DNA of 64,000 nt from the NCBI RefSeq assembly GCF_001704635.1, contig NZ_MAXF01000084.1, positions 52,523-116,522 of the forward strand, in the 5' to 3' direction. The position numbers were made by a program, and so were the translations under genes. The DNA is from Streptomyces sparsogenes. GTDB taxonomy: Bacteria; Actinomycetota; Actinomycetes; Streptomycetales; Streptomycetaceae. Shown in pieces: positions 46,244 through 54,800 of the stretch (position 1 is the first letter of the stretch; the number at the start of each line of letters is the position of its first letter). Under the pieces are notes generated by a model, which saw only the letters and a list, made by a program, of their open reading frames with translations, ran no database searches and was not told the origin of the DNA.

Positions 46244-49200
46244 GTGGACGAATACGCGGGTCGGGTTCTCGCCGACCGCTATCGCCTGCCCCTGCCGCCG
46301 GCCGATGAGTACGAGCTTGTCGAGACCCGCGCCTTCGACACCTACAGCGGACAGGAAGTCCACCTCAGGCAGATACCGCTCCCGGAGACCGTCGAGGCGG
46401 AGGTCGTCGGCGACGACGGGCGCTACCCGGGCGCCGCTCCGGGGCGCGGGACCGGCGCGTACGGCATGGGGCGGGGCGGCCGCGGCGGCGCCGACCCGGC
46501 GGTGCGCCGCGCCGTCGAGGCCGCGACGGCGGCCGCGCGGGTGCCCGACCACCCACGGCTCGACCAGGTCTTCCACGTCTTCGTAGAGGCCGGGAGCCTG
46601 TGGATCGTCAGCGAACTGGTCGCGGGCCGGCCGCTGGCCGCGCTGCTCGCGGAGCGGCCGCTGTCCCCGTACCGGGCCGCCGAACTCGCCCACGACATCC
46701 TCACCGCGCTGCGCGCCCTGCACGCCGACGGCTGGATCCACCGCAACATCACCGCCCGGACCGTCCTGGTCTGCGACGACGGGCGTGCCATGCTCACCGG
46801 GCTCGCGGCGGGCGCGGCGGAGGAGGCCCTGTGCGGCTACGACCCGGTGCCCCGGCCGCCGGCCGGCCCGGTCGACGCGGCCGACGCGGTCGAGGCGGCT
46901 CACCAGGACGACCCGGCTGACGCGGCCGACTGGCCTGTGCGGGGCGGGCCTTCCGCCCCGGCGGAGGCGGACGAGGGCGCGTACGACGGCGCGGACGGTG
47001 CCGGGGGCGCGGGCGACGCGGTCGGCGGGATCGGCGCGGCCGGCGAGGAGCTTTCCGGGGAGGGCGATGCCTCGCTGCCGGGCGGCTTCCCCCGCCGGGT
47101 GACAGGGCCGCTCTACCGCGACCAGATCGCGGTGGACGGCTTCCCCGCCCCGCGCGAACCCGGTGCGAGCGGGGCGCCGGGCGCGGCGGATGCGCCTGGC
47201 GCGCTTGGTGCTTCGGGTGCGCCTGGCGCTTCGGGTGTTTGGAATACGGCGCCGGGTGAGGACGAGTCGCGCCCCGGCCCACAGGGCGGCCCGGCGGGCG
47301 TGCTCCCCGGGCCGCGCGGTGCGCTCGAACAGCCCTCCCCCGGACCCGCGTTGCGGCTCCCCCCGGGGTCGGAGTGGCGGCCCGCCGAGCGCGTCGAAGA
47401 CGGGCGGCCGGACGGCCCGACCGGCGTGAGCACTCCGGACGACCCGGACAGCACGCAGGGCGCCGGCCGGGGCGTACCCGGGGCCCGGTCGGGTGAACCG
47501 GCCTCTGAGGGCCACCCAGTCGCCCCGGCGCCCGGCGACCCGCAGGGCACCGCCGCGCGCGCCGTACGTGCCAGCGCGATCGCCGCCTATGCGGCGGGCG
47601 CCCGCGCCGCCGCGCGGGCGCATGTCGAGGGCCCCGCGCCCCATATCGCGCGCCCCGGCGCGGCCGACGGCCGGAGCGGCCCCGCGTCCGAGCGTGCGGA
47701 AGGCGCGCCGCGCCCCACGCCCGACACCCACGGCGCCGCCGCCTCGGACCCCTACGCCGACGCGGGCCGGCGGAATGACCGGGACGCGGGCCCGGCGCCG
47801 AACAGCCAGGCCGACCGGAGCCCGTACGCCGCCCCGGTGCCGTACGCCGACCTGGACCCGTACGCCGGTCCGAACCGGCAGGCCGATCCGGGTGCTCAGG
47901 CCGATCCGGGCGCTCAGGCAGACCGCAGCGCGAGCCCGGCCCCGCGCCGGGCCGACCGGCACCCGGACAGGGGCCGGGCGCTGTACATCGACCCAGGCCG
48001 ACCGGCCGCCCCCAACGGGACCCCGGCCCCGGACCGGCGGGCGGTCCCGGCGCCTTACGCCGACCCGAGCCGACAGCCGTCCCAGGCGTCGTACGGCGTC
48101 CCGGACATCGCCCCCGCCGGCGGCTCGTGGCCCGGAGTGCCGGGGGCTGATCGGGGCGGCGCCGACCGGACCCCCGGTCGCGCGGGCTCGTGGGACGACG
48201 ACGCGGCGGGCGGTCAGGGCGCGCGGCGCGGGCCCGCGACGGCGCTCGCCGCCGAGCGCGCGCGGCAGGCGCGGATCGTCGTGGTCGGGGCCGTCACCGA
48301 GCGGTGGGCGCCCGAACAGGCGGTTCCGGTGCACGAGAACTGGCGGCTCGCGCCGCCCGTCGGCCCGGCGGCCGACCTGTGGGCGGTGGGCGTGCTGCTG
48401 TTCCGCGCGGTGCAGGGCCACGCCCCGTACCCCGAGGAGAGCGCCGCAGAGCTGGTGCAGCTGGTGTGCTCCGAGGCGCCCGCGTACGCGGAGGAGTGCG
48501 GCCCGCTGCGCCCGGTGGTCGAGTCGCTGATGCGCCAGGACCCCACCGAGCGGCCGGACTTCGAGGAGCTGCGGGGCTGGCTGCGGTCGCTGATCCGGTC
48601 GGCGCCGGAGCCGGACGTCGGCAGCAGCACGGTCACGGTGCCGTCCACGGGGCCGGGCGGTGCGTCCGACCCTCGGCGGCTGCCCATCGTGCGCCGCCGC
48701 GGCTGGCTGGTGCGCCGGGGCCGGGCGGCGGCGCCGGTCGCCGCGCACGGCCGGCACAAGCGCGGCAAGCAGACGCGTGAGCGCCGCCCGCGCCGGCTGG
48801 GGCGGGTGCTGCTCACGCTGATACTGCTGGCGTTGGCGGCGGCGGTGCTGTACGCGATGCTGTTCATGCCGAAGGACGGCGAGAAGAACGGCCAGGACCG
48901 TACGGGCACGGCGGGCTCCCGGAGCGACGCGCCCAGCGCCTCGCGGGAGCCGTCGGCCGGAAAGCCGAGCGGGGACGGGGCGGGTTCGGGCACCTCCTCC
49001 CCGGACGACCAGCAGCCGCAGTCCACGCCGCCCGCCGGGCTGGCGAAGGGCTTCGTGGTCCGCAACGACCCGAAGGGGTTCAAGGTCGCGGTGGACGAGT
49101 CCTGGACCCGGCGCGGGGAGAACACCCGCGGCCAGATCCGCTATGTCGGCGGCGACTTCGAGCTGCTGGTGGTGGCGGGGCGGGACAAGGCGTCCGAGTT

Positions 49201-49498
49201 CGGCGCGGACCCCATGGCGTACCAGCAGAACAAGGAGCCCGAGCTGGCGGCGTTCCGCGCCTCCTCCTGGGCGTCGTCCTCCGGGCTGCGCCGGATAGAC
49301 GTGGGGCGGACGGCGATGGCCGAGGGCGAGTTCAGCTGGCGGGACAGCAGCGGCCGCGATGTGTACGCGCGCAATCTGGCGATGCTCATCGGCGGCCGGT
49401 ACCACGTCGTGCTGGTCATCGGACCGGCCGACGAGCGCCGCGCGGTGGCCCGCTACTTCGAGCAGGCCACGGCGACGTACAGCACGACGAGCGGCTGA
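46244..49498 (+). CDS. Giant transmembrane pseudokinase
   Basis: A 1084-residue kinase-like protein. The kinase half starts normally but loses its catalytic residues. The VAIK Lys becomes Arg42 (EVHLRQIP), HRDxKxxN is HRNITART (Asn168 replaces Asp), and DFG reads TGL (185-187). A disordered insert of about 465 residues rich in Ala/Asp/Pro/Gly (about 205-670) splits the domain before the C-lobe (ENWRLAPPVGPAADLWAVGV). A transmembrane helix (RVLLTLILLALAAAVLYAML) and an outer domain like that of the preceding kinase follow (GFVVRNDPKGFKVAVDESW). It may serve as an allosteric or substrate partner of the upstream active kinase. Codon bias stays Streptomyces-like through the insert. Confidence 0.85.
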   Translation: MDEYAGRVLADRYRLPLPPADEYELVETRAFDTYSGQEVHLRQIPLPETVEAEVVGDDGRYPGAAPGRGTGAYGMGRGGRGGADPAVRRAVEAATAAARVPDHPRLDQVFHVFVEAGSLWIVSELVAGRPLAALLAERPLSPYRAAELAHDILTALRALHADGWIHRNITARTVLVCDDGRAMLTGLAAGAAEEALCGYDPVPRPPAGPVDAADAVEAAHQDDPADAADWPVRGGPSAPAEADEGAYDGADGAGGAGDAVGGIGAAGEELSGEGDASLPGGFPRRVTGPLYRDQIAVDGFPAPREPGASGAPGAADAPGALGASGAPGASGVWNTAPGEDESRPGPQGGPAGVLPGPRGALEQPSPGPALRLPPGSEWRPAERVEDGRPDGPTGVSTPDDPDSTQGAGRGVPGARSGEPASEGHPVAPAPGDPQGTAARAVRASAIAAYAAGARAAARAHVEGPAPHIARPGAADGRSGPASERAEGAPRPTPDTHGAAASDPYADAGRRNDRDAGPAPNSQADRSPYAAPVPYADLDPYAGPNRQADPGAQADPGAQADRSASPAPRRADRHPDRGRALYIDPGRPAAPNGTPAPDRRAVPAPYADPSRQPSQASYGVPDIAPAGGSWPGVPGADRGGADRTPGRAGSWDDDAAGGQGARRGPATALAAERARQARIVVVGAVTERWAPEQAVPVHENWRLAPPVGPAADLWAVGVLLFRAVQGHAPYPEESAAELVQLVCSEAPAYAEECGPLRPVVESLMRQDPTERPDFEELRGWLRSLIRSAPEPDVGSSTVTVPSTGPGGASDPRRLPIVRRRGWLVRRGRAAAPVAAHGRHKRGKQTRERRPRRLGRVLLTLILLALAAAVLYAMLFMPKDGEKNGQDRTGTAGSRSDAPSASREPSAGKPSGDGAGSGTSSPDDQQPQSTPPAGLAKGFVVRNDPKGFKVAVDESWTRRGENTRGQIRYVGGDFELLVVAGRDKASEFGADPMAYQQNKEPELAAFRASSWASSSGLRRIDVGRTAMAEGEFSWRDSSGRDVYARNLAMLIGGRYHVVLVIGPADERRAVARYFEQATATYSTTSG

Positions 49499-49524
49499 CC
49501 GAGCGGCGGGGCCCCTGGCGCCGG

Positions 49525-51129
49525 TCAGCCGAACCGTTCCCGCAGCTTGTACTTGAGCACCTTGCGGAGGGTGTCGTTGCGCGGCAGCGCATCGACGATT
49601 TCGAGCCGTTCGGGCAGCTTGTGCACGGACAGCCCTTGGGCGCGCAGATACGAGACCGCGTCCTCAAGGGTGAGCGGTTCCGCGCCGGCGGGCTGTTCGA
49701 CGACGGCGCACACCAGCTCGCCGCGCTCTGCGTCGGGCAGGCCGATCACGGCGACATCGCCGACGCCGGGGTGCTCGTAGAGGAGTTGCTCGACCTCCTG
49801 GGCGGAGATGTTCTCGCCCTTGCGGATGATGACGTCCTTGGCGCGGCCGGTGAGGACGAGATAGCCCTCCTGGGTGAGGTGGCCAAGGTCGCCGGTGATG
49901 AGGAAGCCGTCGGCGTCGAACGCCGCCCGGGTCTGGGACTCGTCCAGATAACCGGCGCAGACGGCCTCGCCGCGCAGCCGTACCTCTCCGTCGACCCCTG
50001 GCGGCAGCGGGCGTCCGTCCCCGTCCACGATGCGGATTTCCATGGCCGCCGGCGGTCGCCCTTCGGTGGTCGCGAGGTGGTGGGGGGTGTCGTCCGGCGC
50101 GCCCATGGTGATCATGGGGGCTTCGGTCATGCCGTAGCCGTGGGTGAGCCGGCAGCCCAGCTCGCGGACGACCTCGTAGTACAGCTCGGGCGGCTTGGGG
50201 GCGCCGCCCCCGGCCAGCAGCCGCAGGGTGGGGACGATCCTGCGGGAGGGGTCCTTGCGCTGTTCGGCGAGGAACATCGAGTAGAAGGCGGTGCTGCCGC
50301 CCGCGACCGTGACCTTGTGCCGCCGGTAGGCGGCGAGCGAGTCGGGCAGCGCGAAGTGCTCCAGCAACACGGCGGGGAAGCCGTACATCAGCAGCATCAC
50401 GGTGTAGTCGGGCCCGGCCACATGGGCGTACGGGAAGGCCATGGAGCCGACGTCGTCGGGGCGCAGCCGCAGCGCGTGGGCCAGGCAGGCCCCGGCCGCG
50501 ATCAGACTGCGGTCGGTGTGCAGCACGCCCTTGGGTTCGGAGGTGGTGCCGGAGGTCCAGTAGATCCAGCGGACGGCGGTCCCGTCGGCGGGCGGCGGGG
50601 GCAGCGGCACGGCCGCCGGGTCGGCCTCCGGGAGGGTGTCGTACGCCTCGAAGACCAGGGGCGGGTCGGGCAGCGCCGCGGCGAGGCGGTGGGCCATCGC
50701 GGTGTGGTCGAAGCCTCGCCAGCGGCCGGGGACGGCGAGGAAGCGGGCGCCCGAGGCGCGCAGCGCGAAGCCGACCTCCCGGTCGCGGTAGAACGGGATG
50801 AGCGGGGTCTGCAGGGCGCCCAGACGGGCCAGGGCCAGGGCGAGGACGACCGTTTCGACGCGGGTGGGCAGCTGCCAGGCGACGCGGCTGCCGGGGCGCA
50901 CCCCCAGCCCGTACAGCCCGGCGGCGGTGCGCTCGGCGCGGGTGCGCAGCGCGCGGAAGGTCACCCGCCGGTCGTCGCGGGCGGAGGCGGCGGCCTGCAG
51001 CAGGGCGGGGGCGTCGGGGGTGAGCGCGGCGCGCCGCTCGACCAGTTCCCACAGCGTTGCCGATGTGCCGAGCTGCCGCGCGATGTCGGTTTGGTGCGCC
51101 GTGTCGGTTTCCTGGGCGGTGTCGGTCAT
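49525..51129 (-). CDS. Acyl-CoA synthetase (AMP-forming)
   Basis: A 534-residue ANL-superfamily ligase that activates a carboxylic acid with ATP and CoA. The P-loop is IYWTSGTTSEPKGVLHTDRS, the A5 motif is THGYGMTEAPMITMG, the hinge is TGDLGHLTQEGYLVLTGRAK, and the catalytic Lys is in PRNDTLRKVLKYKLRERF. The substrate is not evident. ATG 51129 has GGGAGG upstream. A palindromic operator lies between it and the divergent acyl-CoA dehydrogenase. Confidence 0.93.
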   Translation of the reverse strand: MTDTAQETDTAHQTDIARQLGTSATLWELVERRAALTPDAPALLQAAASARDDRRVTFRALRTRAERTAAGLYGLGVRPGSRVAWQLPTRVETVVLALALARLGALQTPLIPFYRDREVGFALRASGARFLAVPGRWRGFDHTAMAHRLAAALPDPPLVFEAYDTLPEADPAAVPLPPPPADGTAVRWIYWTSGTTSEPKGVLHTDRSLIAAGACLAHALRLRPDDVGSMAFPYAHVAGPDYTVMLLMYGFPAVLLEHFALPDSLAAYRRHKVTVAGGSTAFYSMFLAEQRKDPSRRIVPTLRLLAGGGAPKPPELYYEVVRELGCRLTHGYGMTEAPMITMGAPDDTPHHLATTEGRPPAAMEIRIVDGDGRPLPPGVDGEVRLRGEAVCAGYLDESQTRAAFDADGFLITGDLGHLTQEGYLVLTGRAKDVIIRKGENISAQEVEQLLYEHPGVGDVAVIGLPDAERGELVCAVVEQPAGAEPLTLEDAVSYLRAQGLSVHKLPERLEIVDALPRNDTLRKVLKYKLRERFG

Positions 51130-51166
51130 GCCGGCCTCCCGGGGCGCGCGCCATTGGGGCTGACGT

Positions 51167-51185
51167 ATCTGACGACTAGTCAGAT
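51167..51185. promoter_or_regulatory. TetR-like operator O1 (synthetase side)
   Basis: ATCTGAC-GACTA-GTCAGAT, a perfect 7+7-bp inverted repeat, stands 37 bp before the synthetase start. The same site type recurs at O2 and O3. TetR-family repressors of fatty-acid and aromatic catabolism bind such 19-bp palindromes. Confidence 0.75.
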
Positions 51186-51247
51186 CGTTCGAGCGTAGGA
51201 CCCGGCGCCTTGTCGGTCCAGGGCTCACGCGGTTAGTCTTGCGATGA

Positions 51248-51266
51248 ATCTGACGATCAGTCAGAT
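51248..51266. promoter_or_regulatory. TetR-like operator O2 (dehydrogenase side)
   Basis: ATCTGAC-GATCA-GTCAGAT, matching O1 in both arms, lies 39 bp before the start of the acyl-CoA dehydrogenase pair. One site sits near each of the two divergent starts. Confidence 0.78.
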
Positions 51267-51305
51267 CCGGATCCGGGTAGATCCGTGGAGGGTGAGGGGG
51301 CTCGG

Positions 51306-52469
51306 ATGGATCTCGACTGCACGGAGGCGGAGGAGGACTTCCGGCGGCGGCTGCGCGCCTGGCTCGCCGAGGTCCTGCCCAAGCTGCCCGACCCGCCGGA
51401 CCCCGCCGACTGGCCCGCCCGCCGCGCGTACGACTGCGGCTGGCAGCGCATGCTGTACGACGCGGGCTACGCCGGGCTGCACTGGCCCGAGGACGCCGGA
51501 GGCCAGGGGGCGACCCCCACTCAGCACCTGATCTTCCTGGAGGAGACCGAACGGGCCGGAGCGCCCTACGTGGGCGCCAATTTTGTCGGGCTGCTCCACG
51601 CGGGCCCCACCATCGCCGCCGAGGGCGACGCCGAGCAGCGGGCCCGCTGGCTGCCGCCGATCCTGCGCGGGGACGAGGTCTGGTGCCAGGGCTTCTCGGA
51701 GCCGGAGGCCGGCTCCGACCTGGCCTCGCTGCGCACCAGGGCGGTGCGGGACGGCGACTCCTACGTCGTCACCGGCAGCAAGATCTGGACCTCGCACGCC
51801 GAGGTCGCCGACTGGTGCGAACTGCTGGTCCGCACCGCGCCGGCCGGCGACGGGGCGCCCCCGCACCGCGGCATCTCCTGGCTGGCGATGCCCATGGACG
51901 CGCCGGGGGTCACCGTGCGGCCGCTGCGCACGCTCGCCGGCACCGCGGAGTTCGCCGAGGTGTTCCTGGACGAGGTGCGGGTGCCGGTCGCCCATCGGAT
52001 CGGGGCGGAGAACGACGGCTGGCGGGTGACGATGGTGACCCTCTCCTTCGAGCGCGGCACGGCGTTCGTGGGCGAGGTGGTGGCCTGCCGCCGGGTGCTG
52101 GCGGCCCTCGCGCGCGAGGCGAAGGCGGGCGGGCGGTGGGACGACCCGGTGCTGCGCCGCCGGCTGGGGCGGCTCGCGGCCGAGTTCGCCGCGCTGTGGC
52201 GGCTCACCCAGTGGAACGTGAGCGAGGCGCAGCGCGCCGGCGGGGTGCCGGGGACCGGCGGCTCGGTCTTCAAGCTGCGCTATTCGCACGCGCGGCAGGA
52301 ACTGTACGACGCGGCCGCCGAGGTGCTGGGCGCCGGGGCGCTGGACGCGGGCCACCCGTGGGTGGCGGACCGGCTGTCCTCGCTCTCGTACACCATCGCG
52401 GCGGGCACCTCCCAGATCCAGCACAACATCGTCGCCGAGCGCATCCTCGGCCTGCCGAAGGGACGGTGA
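51306..52469 (+). CDS. Acyl-CoA dehydrogenase, subunit A of an overlapping pair
   Basis: A 387-residue acyl-CoA dehydrogenase, FAD-dependent. FAD-binding elements are WCQGFSEPEAGSDLASLRTR and GSKIWTSHAEVADWCELLVR, and the C-terminus is AAGTSQIQHNIVAERILGLP. The residue that is Glu in YEG of medium-chain enzymes is Ala (YTIAAGTSQ), so the base may come from elsewhere or from the partner. ATG 51306 has GAGGGGG upstream. It overlaps the second dehydrogenase by 4 bp (GTGA). Such pairs in steroid-type catabolism form heterotetramers. Confidence 0.9.
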   Translation: MDLDCTEAEEDFRRRLRAWLAEVLPKLPDPPDPADWPARRAYDCGWQRMLYDAGYAGLHWPEDAGGQGATPTQHLIFLEETERAGAPYVGANFVGLLHAGPTIAAEGDAEQRARWLPPILRGDEVWCQGFSEPEAGSDLASLRTRAVRDGDSYVVTGSKIWTSHAEVADWCELLVRTAPAGDGAPPHRGISWLAMPMDAPGVTVRPLRTLAGTAEFAEVFLDEVRVPVAHRIGAENDGWRVTMVTLSFERGTAFVGEVVACRRVLAALAREAKAGGRWDDPVLRRRLGRLAAEFAALWRLTQWNVSEAQRAGGVPGTGGSVFKLRYSHARQELYDAAAEVLGAGALDAGHPWVADRLSSLSYTIAAGTSQIQHNIVAERILGLPKGR

Positions 52470-53539
52470 GCCAGCGCGTGGACTTCCGGCTCACGGACGA
52501 CCAGCGGGCGCTGCGGGCGGGCGTCCGCGAACTGCTGGAGGGGCGGTTTCCCCGGGAGCGGCTCCGGGCGGCCGTGGACGGCGGGCCGCCCGTCGTGGAC
52601 CGGGCGCTGTGGCGGGAGCTGGGCGGCGCCGGGTTCTTCGCCCTGCGGCTGCGGGAGGCGGACGGCGGGGTGGGGCTCGGCCTGCCGGAGGCGGTGCTGG
52701 CCTTCGAGGAGGCCGGCCGGGCGCTGCTGCCCGGGCCGCTGGTCGCCACGCACCTGGCGGCCGGGGTGGTGGAGGGTGCGGCCGAGGGCCGGGCCGTGGT
52801 CACGGCGCTGGACACGGCGGGGGACGGGGTCGGGGTGGGGGACGGGGCGGGGGCCTTGGTCGAGCATCTGGCGTCCGCCGACGCCGTGCTGGCGATCGGC
52901 GCCCCCGGCGACGGCGACGTCGAGGCGCTGCCCGCCGCCGGACTCGCCCGCGCGGCGCGGCCGGTACGGTCCGTGGACCCGGCGACCCCGCTGCATCGCG
53001 TGCCCAACCCGGACCGCGTGCCCCACCCGGACCGCGTGCCCCACCCGGGCCGCGTGGCTTGCCCGGGCCGACTGGCCGCCTCGGCCCGGCCGGCCGGGCC
53101 CCGGTCCGCCGGCCGGTACCGCCGGGAGGCGGTGCTGCTGACCGCCGCCCTGCAACTGGGCAGCGCCGCCCGTACGGTCGAGATGGCCGTGCGCCACGCC
53201 CGGGAGCGCTTCCAGTTCGGCCGCCCGATCGGCGCCTTCCAGGCCGTGCAGCACCTGTGCGCCGGGATGCTGGTGCGCGCGGAAACGGCCAGAAGCGTGG
53301 TTTACGCCGCCGCGGTCACAGAAGACGCGGGTGAAGTGGCCGCCGCCAAGCTGCTCGCCGACGAGGCCGCGGTCCATAACGCCCGGGACTGCCTACAGGT
53401 CCATGGAGGGATGGGCTTCACCTGGGAGGCCGATGTCCATCTGCACCTCAAGCGGGCCTGGGTGCGGGCCGAACAGTGGCAGAGGGCGGCCGATGCCGAG
53501 GAGGAACTGGCGGCCGGGCTGCTGCGCTTCGGTGCATGA
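52466..53539 (+). CDS. Acyl-CoA dehydrogenase, subunit B of the pair
   Basis: A 357-residue acyl-CoA dehydrogenase-like subunit, starting at GTG 52466 inside the stop of subunit A. It has a normal N-terminal helix bundle (RLTDDQRALRAGVRELLEGR), a shortened middle beta domain, and the C-terminal RHARERFQFGRPIGAFQAVQ plus VHGGMGFTWEADVHLHLKRA with a Glu in the TWE motif. The middle domain contains a repeat of RVPxPD units (about residues 178-203) encoded by an 18-bp tandem repeat near 53000-53060. It probably functions only with subunit A. Confidence 0.87.
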   Translation: MSQRVDFRLTDDQRALRAGVRELLEGRFPRERLRAAVDGGPPVVDRALWRELGGAGFFALRLREADGGVGLGLPEAVLAFEEAGRALLPGPLVATHLAAGVVEGAAEGRAVVTALDTAGDGVGVGDGAGALVEHLASADAVLAIGAPGDGDVEALPAAGLARAARPVRSVDPATPLHRVPNPDRVPHPDRVPHPGRVACPGRLAASARPAGPRSAGRYRREAVLLTAALQLGSAARTVEMAVRHARERFQFGRPIGAFQAVQHLCAGMLVRAETARSVVYAAAVTEDAGEVAAAKLLADEAAVHNARDCLQVHGGMGFTWEADVHLHLKRAWVRAEQWQRAADAEEELAAGLLRFGA

Positions 53540-53961
53540 GGTTTGTCGCCCGACTTCGTGGAAACGCCTGAATTGTTCAGATGTCGCGATTCCTGGGGGA
53601 ATCCCCAGGGTCTAGAGGTGACCGAGCGTTGATACCGGGTTGTTTCCTAGGCGTGACTCGTCACACGAGGGAGTCGGGCCCGCGCTCCGGTACTCTCCGT
53701 TGCGTGCGAGCGGTTTTGAGGTGCGGCGATCCCGGTGTGGCCCGTGGGGCGACTCCGGGCATGCCGATGTGCCCCGCTCACACGGGGTGTGCCGTCCTGG
53801 CGCCCCGGTGTTCGACTCCCAGCAGCGCGCGTCGCACAGTATGCCGCATGCATACTCCTTGGCGCTGGAATATGACCGAAGCGCTTGTTGGGGTGACTGT
53901 ACGTCAACCATGCTGTCTCGCAGGGGAGTCACGTTCCGTGACCTCTTGGAGGTACGAGGCG
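53540..53961. other. Long control region before the HATPase gene
   Basis: About 420 bp without a supported gene. It contains GTGACTCGTCAC (53652-53663) and short TGAC/GTCA repeats further on (53893-53907). Open frames on both strands lack ribosome-binding sites and normal codon bias. It probably holds promoters and operators of the ATPase gene. Confidence 0.55.
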
Positions 53962-53988
53962 ATGTGTCCGCCGGTTCGGATGGTGTGA
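53962..53988 (+). CDS. 8-residue leader peptide before the HATPase gene
   Basis: ATG at 53962 with GGAGG 9 bases upstream opens an 8-codon frame, MCPPVRMV, ending with TGA 3 bases before the ATPase GTG. That GTG has no good ribosome-binding site of its own, so re-initiation from the leader is plausible. The frame may instead mark a longer N-terminus in another frame. Confidence 0.45.
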   Translation: MCPPVRMV

Positions 53989-53991
53989 GCG

Positions 53992-54555
53992 GTGCAGGTG
54001 CTTCAGGTGCAGATGGAGGTCCGGCCCGACCCCGCGGAGGTGAGTCGTGCCCGTCGGTGGGCGCGTTCGCGGCTCGCCGGGTCCGGGATAGGGGTGGACG
54101 AGCCGCTTGCCGAGACGCTGATCCTGCTGATTTCGGAGCTCGTGACCAACGCCGTGGTGCACACGGGCTGCCCTGCGGTGCTGCGCATGCTCTTCCCCGC
54201 GCAGGGTGAGGGCGGCGGCCCAGGCGCGGGCGGCCGGGGCGGTCGTGGGCCGGGCTGCGGCACGGTCCGGGTCGAGGTCGCCGACACCAGCGACCGGGCG
54301 CCGCGGCGGCGGTGCGCGAGCGAGGACGCCACCAATGGGCGCGGCCTGGAGCTGGTCGACGGTCTGGCGGACCGGTGGGGCTGGCATCCGGAGGGCGCGG
54401 GCAAGCGCATCTGGTGCGAGGTGGACCGAGGTGCCCGTGGGGGACTTGGGGCGTACGGAACTCATGAGGACGTGGCCCTGACGGGGCGCACGAGCCCCCA
54501 TGCGCCGTCACAAATCGGGCGTAGTCGACAAAGTCCAGACCAGGTGTTGACGTGA
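53992..54555 (+). CDS. Anti-sigma-type ATP-binding protein (HATPase)
   Basis: A 187-residue RsbW-like protein. The N-box is LILLISELVTNAVVHTGCPA, and ATP-lid residues lie in RVEVADTSDRAPRR and NGRGLELVDGLADRWGW. A Gly-rich insert occurs between (about residues 66-84), and the C-terminal 35 residues are probably disordered. The start is GTG 53992 or one of the next in-frame codons (GTG 53998, ATG 54013). It sits inside the catabolic cluster, apparently unrelated to it in function. It may set a sigma factor switch. Confidence 0.85.
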   Translation: MQVLQVQMEVRPDPAEVSRARRWARSRLAGSGIGVDEPLAETLILLISELVTNAVVHTGCPAVLRMLFPAQGEGGGPGAGGRGGRGPGCGTVRVEVADTSDRAPRRRCASEDATNGRGLELVDGLADRWGWHPEGAGKRIWCEVDRGARGGLGAYGTHEDVALTGRTSPHAPSQIGRSRQSPDQVLT

Positions 54556-54800
54556 TGTGGTTGCTTGATCACTCTAGGATCGGCGATTCGTCGCGAGGGG
54601 ACGTCGAGGACTCCGGGGCTCCTGGGGGCCGTGTGCTCCCGGGCCGGTTCCTCGGCGAGTGCGGGTCGCTGCCCGGCGCGTGACAGGGCATCGGCGCCGG
54701 AGCCGGGTGGCGGTGCGCGGTGCCGTGCTCGGGGTGCGCATGAGCGCGCCGCCGCCCGACAGACCCGTCCCTCGCCCCCGTACCCGAACTCTCGGCGGGA

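Noticed and set aside
46088..49405. 1105-codon open frame opposite the pseudokinase
   Set aside because: Shadow frame; the plus strand has kinase C-lobe, membrane helix and outer-domain motifs.
53581..53988. 135-codon frame upstream of the HATPase gene
   Set aside because: Composition is atypical (many Cys/Arg/Met) and no ribosome-binding site precedes its first ATG; only the last 8 codons have a good site.
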